A DNA stretch of 64,000 nt from Vitis vinifera (Eukaryota; Streptophyta; Magnoliopsida; Vitales; Vitaceae). Below are positions 1 to 10,291 of the stretch, in pieces (the stretch's first letter is position 1; each line of letters begins with the position of its first letter). The notes below the pieces were generated by a model, which did no database searches, was not told the origin of the DNA, and worked only from the letters and a program-made list of their open reading frames with translations. The stretch lies in contig NC_081816.1 of NCBI RefSeq assembly GCF_030704535.1, positions 17,263,001-17,327,000 of the forward strand, read 5' to 3'. The position numbers and the translations under genes are program-made.

Positions 1-138
1 GTGGCGAAATGGTCTCATAATGATCTACCAGATGGAATGGAGTACCAAGTGAAACCCCAGGTGGACGAGTCTGTGCTGTCTGAGATGCATAGGAGTAGAT
101 CATTACAATATATTCCATCTAAGCTAATCTTTAAATGA
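1..138 (+). CDS. Possible 3' end of a coding exon cut by the window edge
   Basis: The first 45 codons read open from base 1 to a TGA at 136-138, and this stretch is richer in G+C than the very AT-rich sequence that follows. The predicted tail is hydrophilic and mixed-charge and contains no domain I recognise. It could be the last exon of a gene lying to the left, or chance. No splice site or homology can be claimed from what is visible, so this is only a pointer for whoever holds the left-hand sequence. Confidence 0.2.
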   Translation: MAKWSHNDLPDGMEYQVKPQVDESVLSEMHRSRSLQYIPSKLIFK

Positions 139-1052
139 TTGAATAACAACTTCAATTATCAATTTTCATATGTATTTATTTTTCATTAAAAGAAAGGAAA
201 GGACAAATTGATAATTCAATACTATATACATAATCATTTTCGTGTTTAAATTATTATTATCATTTTTTTAAAGACTTTTTTCACATCTCTTAGTAATTTT
301 CTTATTAAAAAAAATTATATTCTATCAACTCTCTCCATAATCAAATCTAAAGAACTTATAATTCTAAATCCTCATCTCCATACCAATTACCTTCTTCATC
401 TAATTATTTTCTTTCTCACAAGACTCAAGGTAGCTACCTCTTAATTCAAAAATGCTCCAATTAGAATCATTTTGAATCTATTGATCTCTCACATGCGTAG
501 ATGCCTTGATATGCATTGATGAGACGTTAGTTTCTTAAATCCATACCAACACACCAAATAGTTTGAGAACATTAATTTGCTCTTCGAGCATCATGCTTGT
601 AGAAAAGAAGATAAACATTGCCCAGAAATTAATTAAATTTCTCAAGCGAATAGTTGTCTCTAATCTGAAGGCAAGCATCAAATTAATAGTGATCCAATTG
701 AACAAATTCTTATAAAAATTCTTATATCTATTCATCCCCATCAAACCAAATTCAATAGGGTTTGTGGATTTTTAGTTATATAGTTGATTTTATCACTAGT
801 CCAGCTTCCTACAGGAAAATGCTCAATTGTGTATTCATTGATCAATGAGATGCACATATAACTAAATTCATGTCCTTGTAAACTTGGTTCACTAAATAAT
901 AAAGAAAGAACACATTTCCTAGTTTGAAAGGTCAAATTTCTTGACATCATCAAAGAAATATTTGAGCATTGAAATAAAGGAGATGATAAATTAATTTATT
1001 AGAGCCTACAATGCACCTTTTTATTTCATATTAGTATAAACTAATTCATACA
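139..1052. other. AT-rich intergenic sequence downstream of UGT-a
   Basis: This is the 3' side of the minus-strand UGT-a. Two short minus-strand open frames (535-744 and 741-953) give no recognisable product and are probably chance. No tandem repeat or transposon end was seen. Confidence 0.5.
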
Positions 1053-1955
1053 TTAGGTATAACGTCTTTGTTGTTTGCATGGAATGTTAGCCACCATGTC
1101 TTCAATAAAATGGCCTAAAGAAAAGTGCGAGGACCCACCATCTATCATGACTCTTCTACTTATTTTTTGCATTTCTTTCCTCTTCTGCCTCACTTCACTA
1201 TCAATATTCATTAGGTTCCTCAATCCATTTTCAATCTCATGAGCACTTACAACATAATCATTATCCTTATTGTAATCTATTTTAATTTCTGTGGCCAACC
1301 CCAAATCTTTCACCATTTGAAATGCGTTGATTTGTTGCTCTGCATAGATTGGCCAAGTGGCCACAGGAACACCATACCATACGTTTTCTAGCAAAGAATT
1401 CCATCCACAATGAGATACAAATCCTCCAACAGCTGAGTGGGCTAAAACTGCTATCTGTGGAGCCCATCCAATCACCTTTCCAATTCTAGCCGTCCGATGT
1501 AAAAATCCTTCTAGTAGAACTTCCTCAATATTTTCATAGTCGCTTTGAAATTCCATTTTATCCTTTCGGGGAGGTTGGCAAAGGGACCACAAGAAGCGAT
1601 GCCCATTGTGCTCTAACCCATATGTTATCTCCTTGATTTGATCCGCACCAAAGCTTCCCATGCTCCCGAAGCACAGGAAAATCACAGACGATGGAGGCTG
1701 ATCGTCCAGCCAGCTCATGATGACACTAGCATCTTGTTGACCGCCACCAGATCCCATTTGGGTGTTGAGTATGGGTCCAATCGGATACACCGCGGGTACT
1801 GTACTGCCGGAAAGTGATTGAATAGCATGTGATTCAAGCTCAATAAATGTATTTACCAGAATACCCTTGACTTGTCTGAATCTCCTCGTGTGATAAAGAA
1901 GCATCTCAGCCCCTCCGCTTTCCTTGTCAATCATCAAAGAAGGGAAGGTCTTACC
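1053..1955 (-). pseudogene. UGT-a, C-terminal part of a UDP-glycosyltransferase split by Copia-1
   Basis: This encodes about the last 299 residues of a plant family-1 glycosyltransferase (UGT71-like), which would transfer a sugar from a UDP-sugar to a small hydrophobic acceptor in the cytosol. The PSPG donor box is complete (WAPQ...HCGWNS...AEQ, final Gln), although the usual ES after HCGWNSxL is EN here. The reading frame is open from the insertion point to the stop at 1053-1055. The 5' half of the gene is at 6721-7253. The break falls in the Gly-Lys codons of a VPGK motif that is uninterrupted in UGT-b and UGT-c. If the transposon and one target duplication are disregarded, the two parts are in frame and total 476 codons plus stop, the same length as UGT-d. 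Apart from the insertion I see no stop or frameshift, so inactivation looks recent. A truncated transcript from the LTR is possible but not shown. Confidence 0.9.
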
Positions 1956-2190
1956 TGATAAGGATATACAATCAAGTTGAGAAAGTTAAAGGAGAAAATC
2001 AAGGGATTTCCACGTTTGAATATATGTAGTTATACCATTTATTTGTATAGTTACTCAATTTGTTTTGTTTCCTATTTCTTTGTAATCAGTTTCCTATTTT
2101 CATGCTCATACAATTTGTATATATGCTAACCACATCAATGAGAATCATAATGCAATAATTCTTCAATTTCTCTCTTCCAAAAATCCTTTA
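1956..2190 (+). repeat. Copia-1 5' LTR (235 bp)
   Basis: It begins TGATAAGGA and ends TCCTTTA, and matches the copy at 6488-6720 almost base for base. The end is TA rather than the canonical CA. The limit is fixed by the primer-binding site that follows and by the target duplication beside the other LTR. Confidence 0.93.
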
Positions 2191-2202
2191 TGGTATCAGA
2201 GC
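2191..2202 (+). other. Copia-1 primer-binding site
   Basis: TGGTATCAGAGC directly follows the 5' LTR. This is the usual plant Copia match to the 3' end of initiator tRNA-Met, which primes minus-strand DNA synthesis. Confidence 0.9.
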
Positions 2203-2279
2203 CAAGGTTTGTTCTTTAATTTTTTTTTTCCCAACCACGTTCTTCAATCTTCAGCAAGCCTTTCATCCTCCTCATTCCA

Positions 2280-5200
2280 ATGGCCACTGAGAATTCTCAA
2301 ATCATCATTCCTAATGCCCAGGAACCCATAAAACCACTAACCATGATTACTATCCATAACTCCATTAAACTCACACCCACCAACTATCTTTCTTGGAAAA
2401 CCCAAATGGAAGCCATTCTCATCGGCTATGATCTACAAAAATTCATTGATGGATCCCACCCTACTCCTCCAACCACCATCACCACCAATAATGTTGTCTC
2501 TACTAACCCTGCATACCAAACATGGGTACGTCAAGACAAACTATTATTTGGAGCCCTTGTCGGCACTCTCTCACCTACTCTAGTTCCTCTTATCACCCAA
2601 TCAAAAACCTCTTATGAAGCCTGGCAAATTTTGGCCAACACCTATGCTCGCCCATCTCGTGGCCATATCAAGCAACTCAAAGACCATCTTAAAAACATCA
2701 CCAAAGGTTCTCAGTCCATTACAGACTACATGCAGTACATTAACACTCGGGCCGATGAACTTGCTGCTCTTGGTAAGCCTCTTGACCAAGAAGATCTGAT
2801 TGAAAAAGTACTTGAAGGCCTTGATGAAAATTATCAGTCCATCATTGATGCTGTCAACGGTCGTGATTCCACCATCTCTTTTGATGAACTCCATGAAAAA
2901 CTCATCAACAAAGAATTGTCTCTTCGCAATAAGATAAGCCCCTCACCCCTACCGGCATCTGCTCATGCCACCAATGTTCGCTCCACTCCATGGTCTGTCA
3001 CCAATCGCACTCCTCGGCTCCCTGGGTCCACATCCGCACCCACTCAAGGTATCATAAGAAATTCTCCCACCAACACCCGTGACAACCGTCCTCCTGCTCG
3101 TCCATTCCTTGGTTGCTACCAATGGTGCAGTACTCAAGGTCATGTAGTCTCCCGTTGTCCTCTTTTCCGACAACAGTTTCCGCATGTGCAACCACCTCCT
3201 CGTCCTGGCAATTCATCACAGTCTCGACCACCAGCTCCTTGGCAAGCTCAAGCAAATGTTGCAACCACCATTCCCCCCAACACCACATGGCTACTTAATA
3301 GTGGAGCCTCACATCATGTCACCACTGACCTACACAATCTTGCTCTCCACAGTCCTTTTGATGGCACAGATGAAATTATGATCGGCGATGGCTCTGGTCT
3401 CCCGATATCTCACACTGGTTCCACCTCTCTTACCACTCCCTCTCACTCCTTTACTTTATCTAATGTTTTATGTGTTCCCACCATGAAACGTAATCTTATT
3501 TCTATTTCTCAATTTTGCAAGTCTAACAATACTTCCATTGAGTTTTTACCCTCTTCTTTTCATGTGAAGGATCTTCACACGGGGGCAATCCTTTTGCAGG
3601 GTCGAACTAAGGATGGTGTGTATGAATGGCCACTCTCCACTACCCAGTCACGTCCTCTAATTGCGTTTTCTAGTGTCAAGACCACTTTTTCCGAGTGGCA
3701 TCATAGGCTCGGTCATCTTTCTTTGTCAATCTTCAAAAATATTATGTCTTCGTTTCATTTCGATGTCTCTCGTCCGTCCAATTTCAATTTTAATTGTAAT
3801 TCGTGTCAATGCAATAAAAGTCATAAATTACCATTTTCTACTTCTTCTCTCCCTACCTTTTCCCCTCTTGAAGTTATATTTACTGATATATGGACATCAC
3901 CAGTCTACTCTACTGATAACTTTAAATACTATGTCATCTTTGTCGACCATTTTACAAAATATATCTAGCTTTATCCCTTCAAACGCAAATCCGACACACA
4001 TGATGTCTTTGTGCACTTTAAGGCCCTAGTCGAAAATTTCTTTAACCGTCCAATTATAACTCTCTACTCTGACAATGGGGGGGAATATCAAGCTCTCTCC
4101 TCATTCTTAACAATCAACGGGGTCTCACACCTTACTTCTCCACCTCACACTCCTGAACACAATGGGTACTCTGAACGTCGTCATCGTCACATTGTCGAAA
4201 CGGGTCTTTCTCTACTTACCCATGCATCCATGCCTCTATCATATTGGCCTTTTGCCTTTTCTACTACTGTCTACCTCATCAATCGTCTTCCTACACCAAC
4301 TCTAAACCACCTCTCATCATATTTCAAACTCTTTGGCACATTCCCTAACTATTCCAAACTTCGAAGCTTTGGATGTCTCTGCTATCCTTGGCTTCGCCCA
4401 TACACATCCCCCAAACTCGAGTCTCGTTCCTCCCCTTGCATCTTTGTCGGGTACTTTCCCACTCAAAGTGCCTATCTATGTCTTGACACATCCACCGCTC
4501 GTCTATACACTTCCCGTCATGTCCACTTTGTTGAGTCAATCTTTCCCTTTGTCACTTCTCATACTTCTCTTCCTCGCGCCACTTCATCCACCATCTCTGA
4601 ATGGTGCTCTATGACTTTACCAGTCGTGGCCACACCATCCGTGAATGTCGGCTCTGCTCCCCCATCAAGTCTACTCACTCCTACCGCACCAAGCCAATCC
4701 CAAGACCCAAGCCAAAATAATACCACCTGTGCCACACCTACACCAGAGCCCGATAGCCATTCCAGTGCGCCCGTACCAGAAACCAAGTGCGACTGTGCCA
4801 ATAACCCACCCCTCCCGCCTACTCAAAATGACTCTAATCAACCACCCGACCTCTCACCCTCACCTCATGTCATAGTCACTCGCTCCAAACACAACATCCA
4901 TAAACCAATTCAAAAGCTTAACCTCACAGCCCAACTCCAACAACCTACCCTTGAACCCACCACTGTTACCCAAGCCCTCAAGGACCCTAAGTGGCGACAA
5001 GCTATGTCTGCAGAGTTTGATGCTTTACTACGTAATGGGACATGGGACCTAGTGCCATCTCATCCCACTCAAAATTTGGTTGGTTGTAAGTGGATCTTTC
5101 GCACTAAATATTTACCTAATGGCTCCATAGACAGGTACAAAGCTCGATTGGTTGCTAAAGGCTTCCACCAACGCCCTGGCGTTGGCTACTCTGAAACCTT

Positions 5201-6512
5201 CAGTCCCGTCATCAAACCTACCACTGTCCGCCTTGTTCTCAGCCTTGCGGTCAACCAGGGTTGGTCACTAAGACAACTTGATATCAACAATGCCTTTCTT
5301 CAGGGCACTCTCACTGAGGATGTGTTTATGTCTCAACCACCGGGCTTCATTGATCGCGATCATCCTCATCATGTACGCAAGGCTATCTATGGCCTCAAAC
5401 AAGCCCCACGTGCCTGGTATCATGAGTTGCGCCAATTTCTTCTCCAATTTGGCTTCATCAATTCCATTGTCGATACCTCCTTGTTCATCTTCAATAACCA
5501 TGGCACCATTCTTTATCTTTTAGTCCATGTCGACGATATCATTATCACTGGGAATAATGTTGAAGCAGCGCAGACTTTCATTCAACAACTTTCTCAGCGT
5601 TTCTCTCTCAAGGACCTTGGCCCCCTAACATACTTCCTTGGAGTGGAAGTTACCTCCCACACCAATGGTCTTTTCCTCAGTCAACACAAATACATTGCCG
5701 ATCTACTTAACAGAACTCACATGACTGAAGCCAAGCCTACTCCTACACCACTAGCAACTAGTCCAATTCTCACTTTACAATCAGGAACCCCACTATCTAA
5801 CCCGACCGAGTATCGAACAATGGTTGGTAGCCTTCAGTATCTCTCCCTCACTCGGTCGGACATTGCCTATACGGTGAACAAACTCTCTCAGTTTATGCAT
5901 CAACCGACAAGTGACCACTGGAATGCAGTCAAGCGTCTGTTGCGGTATCTCTGTGGCACCTTAGACCACGGCATCACACTTCGTCGGACCTCCCCACTAG
6001 CACTTCATGTCTTTTCTGACTCTGATTGGGCAGGTAACAAAGATGATTTCACCTCCACTAGTGCATACATAATCTATTTGGGTCACAATCCTATTTCTTG
6101 GAGCTCTAAGAAACAGCGAACTGTGGCTCGCTCTTCCACTAAGGCTGAATACCGATCGGTGGCCTCTACTGCTGCGGAAATTTGTTGGATTTGCTCTCTC
6201 CTCACCGAACTCGGTGTCACTCTTCCCCAACAACCAGTTATTTATTGTGATAATGTTGGTGCAACAAATCTCTATTCCAATCCGGTCTTTCACTCGCGCA
6301 TGAAACATGTTGCCCTCGACTATCACTTTATCCGAGAACAAGTTCAAAATGGTTTGCTACGAGTGTCGCACATCTCTGCCTCTGATCAACTCGCCGATGC
6401 TCTTACCAAACCTCTTGCTCGTCCTCAGTTTGACTCACTCAAGGCCAAGATTGGACTTGCTCCACGGCCGTCCATCTTACGGGGACATGATAAGGATATA
6501 CAATCAAGTTGA
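2280..6512 (+). pseudogene. Copia-1 gag-pol polyprotein, one in-frame stop
   Basis: One frame runs from the ATG at 2280 to a stop at 6510-6512 inside the 3' LTR, broken once by TAG at 3966-3968. Domains in order: a UBN2-type gag (from about residue 30); a zinc knuckle near residues 280-293 in which the expected first Cys (280) is Tyr; a protease whose DSGA signature reads NSGA (Asn340); GAG-pre-integrase HHCC (His475, His479, Cys506, Cys509); the integrase core with Asp536 and, after the stop, the second Asp (SDNGGEY) and Glu (PEHNG); reverse transcriptase with an HVDDI catalytic box; RNase H with SDSDWAG and a terminal ADALTK. The stop lies where related elements carry Trp in TKxxWLYP, so it looks like TGG to TAG. 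Loss of the protease Asp should block polyprotein processing even if the stop were read through. Confidence 0.92.
6477..6487 (+). other. Copia-1 putative polypurine tract
   Basis: A short purine-rich run (ACGGGGACA) lies immediately before the 3' LTR at the place where plus-strand synthesis is primed. It is short and imperfect, and was assigned by position. Confidence 0.5.
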
Positions 6513-6720
6513 GAAAGTCAAGGGAGAAAATCAAGGGATTTCCACGTTTGAATATATGTAGTTATACCATTTATTTGTATAGTTACTCAATTTGTTTTGT
6601 TTCCTATTTCTTTGTAATCAGTTTCCTATTTTCATGCTCATACAATCTGTATATATGCTAACCACATCAATGAGAATCAGAATGCAATAATTCTTCAATC
6701 TCTCTTCCAAAAATCCTTTA
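6488..6720 (+). repeat. Copia-1 3' LTR (233 bp)
   Basis: It matches the 5' LTR except for about four substitutions and a 2-bp shorter CT tract near the end. It is followed by the second copy of target duplication TTACC at 6721-6725. The last codons and stop of the polyprotein lie inside it. Confidence 0.93.
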
Positions 6721-7253
6721 TTACCCGGAACTGAGTTAGCAAAACTCGGAACCTCCAACTCAGCACCCGAGTCCTTGAACTCATTGAAATCCAAGCCCTC
6801 ATAATCATGGAGGAACTGAAGATGCAACAGGAAGCCAAGAAAAGCAGCGCTGGAAGAGAAGAAGAGATAGGAAGGCACCCCAAACACATCGGCCACATCA
6901 ATCATGTGGGTGCAGAACATATCAATAACGAACCCAGCGAGCCGAACCGAGTTGGAGCGAGTGAGCTCGTGGACGGCGTCTCTAACGAGTGGTATGTGAG
7001 CATTGAGGAATTCAGAGAGGAAGAGACCAGATGGCGCCGTTCTGGAGCTGACCTCTAGACGAGGAAGTGTGACAAAACGTATGGAATCAGAGTCCGTGTC
7101 CATACCATCAATGGACTCAAACGGAAACTTCATGATGATGATCGTGATTGAGAATCGGGGGTCTCGCTGAGTAATTAGCTTTGCAATCTCCAGTGCAGAC
7201 GCAAGGTGGCCGATGATAGGAAATGGGATGAAGACCAGTTCAGTTTGCTCCAT
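6721..7253 (-). pseudogene. UGT-a, N-terminal part of the split UDP-glycosyltransferase
   Basis: This encodes the acceptor-binding half, about 177 residues, from ATG at 7251-7253 (MEQTELVFIP). The same start context is found in UGT-b to UGT-d, and the preceding GTG is not needed. The catalytic His is at position 16 in a FPIIGH context, where the paralogs read SPGIGH, and the partner Asp lies in the GFVIDMF motif. The host frame ends at the Copia-1 3' LTR; translation would run on into LTR sequence and stop after a few dozen foreign residues. With no PSPG box the product could not bind UDP-sugar. The rest of the gene is at 1053-1955. Confidence 0.9.
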
Positions 7254-7322
7254 CACTAACTAGCAGTTACTGCAAAGAGAGGAAAAATGGGATGTTTTGA
7301 GGGCTTTGCAGTGGTGTGACAC

Positions 7323-7371
7323 TCTTATACTTGTGGCTGGATAGTATTGGAGGACAAAGGAAATGATGTCA
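7323..7371 (-). promoter_or_regulatory. UGT-a core promoter: TATA-like box and TGACATCA site
   Basis: Read on the minus strand, TGACATCA (7364-7371) lies upstream of a TATAAG box (about 7323-7330). It sits in a stretch alignable with the promoters of UGT-b, UGT-c and UGT-d. The 8-mer differs by one base from the palindromic TGACGTCA in UGT-d. Assignment rests on position and on conservation among paralogs. Confidence 0.5.
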
Positions 7372-7616
7372 GGGCTTTGCTGGTTCAATCAATTTTCCTT
7401 ATCGTTTTTATATGATTGGTGGGTGGTCTTGGTTGAATATTGAGGCAAAAGTGGGTGGTTCTCGATGTATCCCATGTAATTTAATATAAAACCAGCAACG
7501 AAATTATGATTCATGTTCCCTGGACGAAGGGTTCGAATATGCTACACCTTTCAAATAAAGTTCTTGGGGATCTTTGGGCCAAAATTTGTAAAGCCATCTT
7601 CTATTGGTTTAAAGTT

Positions 7617-7862
7617 CTAAATAAAAATTATAAATGAATAAAAATATCTTAATATTTAAAAAAAAAAATTGATTTAACATAAATGAATGATATTTTTATT
7701 AATAAAAATTTTAAATGAATAAAAATATCTTAATATTTATTAAAAAAAAATGCTTTGACATAAATGAATGATATTTTTATTAATAAAAAATATAAATGAA
7801 TAAAAATATCATTTTTTTAAAATTGCTTTAACATAAATGAATGATATTTTTATTAAAAAATA
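7617..7862. repeat. AT-rich tandem repeat, about 80 bp x 3, upstream of UGT-a
   Basis: A unit containing AAATGAATAAAAATATC recurs at about 7633, 7713 and 7795. It also contains the upstream box with CTATTGGTTTAAAG that the other UGT promoters have once, as its reverse complement. Confidence 0.7.
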
Positions 7863-9304
7863 TTATCATTTTCGATATATATTTTTTTTTAAAAAAAAGA
7901 GCATTGTTTGAATTAGAGACTATTTTAATCATTTTAATCAAATATCTATATATTTTTTTTCTAATGGTTTTTCATTAGCCAAAAAAAATGAGAAAGAAAT
8001 GTTATGTTGATATTAGAAACATATTTCGGGGCAATACTCGCAATTTTTTGTACATAAATAGGATATATTAAATTAGTAACTTTTAAACCTATTTAAACTG
8101 ATTCCGTTATCATATAGGTTGATTATTGGGATTTAATTATTGCTTTTGATTAGCCTTGTGAGAATATATAAGTCATAATCCAAAATATATTCAATCACAT
8201 AAGAATATAAAAAATATTCAGAAAAACACTTATGAAGATTGTCTCAACCAATGTAGATACAAAAACTATGAGTCTATCGAGCACAATAAGAATCCACTAG
8301 ATATAAAAGAATCATACACATTTTACCTAACCCAAATACTTCTTTCTATAAATGGTATATCAATCAATACCTACATGTATTCTTCAATCTACAATGCAAT
8401 ACTTTTCTATGCTCCTTAGTAGATCAGCTCAAAACCATATTATGGCTTAAGAGCTCAAATTTTCGACCTCTGCTTTTCATCGACTAGCAACATTTAATTT
8501 TCAGACTTGGTCTTGATTTTTTGAAGTATAGGAACTAAGAAACATAGTGGTTATCTTGTAGATTTTTTTAGTTTTTTATTTTAAACCCAAAATGAAATTT
8601 TCAAATCTTTTTCATACCTAAACCTTGGGCATTTTAGTTTTATCATATTTTGAAAACTTAATCTAGAAAATAAGAATTTTAAATCATTAATTTTCAAAAA
8701 AAATGCTAAACAAAAATACACCGAATACTTACGTTACTGCTAAAATATTCATTTTACAACACCATTGTACCATTTTTAATTTCAAACTCGAAACATAATT
8801 ATATTTGAGCTTCAAATTTTGTGTCTTCAACTTGAATATTTTAGTATAATAAATTATAGTGAATTAGTCTTGATCTATTAATCTTAGTAAAATTTTCAAT
8901 ATTATAATACACTAACAAAGTTAACACCATATAAAAAGTAATTATAAAAACATAATTTATATCAAAAATAGTTAGAATTTTGGAAAAGTCTATTGCACTT
9001 AATCAATACGTCTTAAAATTCAAATTCAAATTTTCTTATTAAAGGAAGGTACAAATATATGAAACTAGATTACAAACAAAGGAGTATGAGGTATTAAATA
9101 ATGGGACCAAAGTATAAAGCAATAAGATTAAGGTACAATGCAATGGGACCACATATGAGATACAAAGTAATGAGATCAAAGCTTAGGTTGAAGATTGACA
9201 CAAAAGGTGGGTGATTATAGATTTCTCTCATTTTAACTTAAAACAAAGAATAAAAATATGATTTATGTTATGAAAGTTTAGATCTTGCTTATGATACCTA
9301 GAGG
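7863..9304 (-). other. UGT-a upstream flank, shared with the other UGT units
   Basis: No coding region was seen. Reverse-complemented, about 8580-9230 aligns with the plus-strand flanks at about 18130-18780 and 59990-60520, and in the same orientation with 28740-29700 and 49420-50380. It is therefore part of the ancestral duplication unit rather than unique promoter sequence. Confidence 0.6.
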
Positions 9305-9456
9305 CAAATAGGCAATTCGTTCTTTTTAACTCAAATTTTTATTTCTAAATTTTTCTCTTATTAGTTCATTTAACTTAATTGTTGAATCATGTTCTTGAAA
9401 GATTTAGAATTAGTTTCTTGATAATTTAATAATTCTTGTCTTATTTCAAATATTTC
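9305..9456. repeat. Left part of an AT-rich tandem array, interrupted by Copia-2
   Basis: It contains the same phrases (TCTTGAAAGATTTAG, TAATTTAATAATTCTTGTC) that recur from 14564 onward. The array was thus continuous before Copia-2 inserted. Confidence 0.75.
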
Positions 9457-9621
9457 TGTTGAATATAATGTATTTATAGTGTACAATCTTTCTTTCCTTT
9501 CTTAATATAGGTTACATATATGATAGTTAGTTCAACCTAACCTTCTATATATATATTTCTCTATTGTAAGAAGTTAATTATATGAATGAGAATTAAGGTT
9601 TTCTCTCTCTCTCTTTCAACA
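9457..9621 (+). repeat. Copia-2 5' LTR
   Basis: It runs from TGTTGAATA to TTTCAACA and is directly followed by the primer-binding site. It matches 14396-14558. Confidence 0.92.
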
Positions 9622-9633
9622 TGGTATCAAAGC
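9622..9633 (+). other. Copia-2 primer-binding site
   Basis: TGGTATCAAAGC is one base away from the usual initiator tRNA-Met match and directly follows the LTR. Confidence 0.8.
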
Positions 9634-10291
9634 CAAGGGAGAAAACTTTATTCTTTTTTATTTACCCATGTAATTAATTATGGGAATCCGTCCAGTGACC
9701 GTGTTTCATTCCGGTCACCTTTTCCATCTCCTAAAGCTTTCTGGTCAGCCATATCGTGGTCAAAAAACCCTCATCACCGTCAACATTTTTTCGGCGATAT
9801 TTTCCGGAGATTTTTTTTCGATGATATTTTCTGACACCGACCACATTATTAAGAGCGCAAAGAGATATCTGCAACTTTTCTCAAAGCACCGGAGCCAAAA
9901 ACCGATCGACGAGTCATTTTTCTCCAACGGCCTGAATCCCACGGGCCAACTTGTGAGGGCGCGTGGCCCACTTTCTGGTGCCGAGCTTCTACCAACAAGC
10001 TCGTCCGGCACCGTCTTGCACTTCTAAGCCTCCATTAGTCCTCTCCAAACCTTGCTTCTCCATTTTTTTTGGCATTTTAGCCTCCGCGGGTCTTCTTTCA
10101 GCCTCCGACGGCAGCTCCCTTCCTTGGCCTAGACCTGTGTGTGCCTTGTGAAGGCCTTTTCTTCATCTCCAGTCACTTTTTCTCCTTTGTTTGGGTCCCG
10201 ACATACCAAGTTCTTCTTCCACAGCTGTGATCCGACCTCCCTTTAGGGCTCTCTTCGATCCAAACGTGATTCAATCTCAGGTGAAGTGGAT

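Larger units (their letters stand above)
1956..6720 (+). mobile_element. Copia-1, Ty1/Copia LTR retrotransposon inserted in UGT-a
   Basis: This is a structurally complete element of 4765 bp. It has LTRs at both ends, a primer-binding site directly after the 5' LTR, a gag-protease-integrase-RT-RNaseH order typical of Copia, and a 5-bp target duplication TTACC (1951-1955 and 6721-6725). It lies antisense to the host UGT. By eye the two LTRs differ at about 4 bases plus one 2-bp length difference over about 233 bp, so it inserted fairly recently. The coding region has one in-frame stop and a protease active-site change, so the copy is probably non-autonomous. Confidence 0.95.

Noticed and set aside
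535-953. Two minus-strand frames as exons of a gene next to UGT-a
   Set aside because: They overlap out of frame, lack convincing splice sites and show no family motif.
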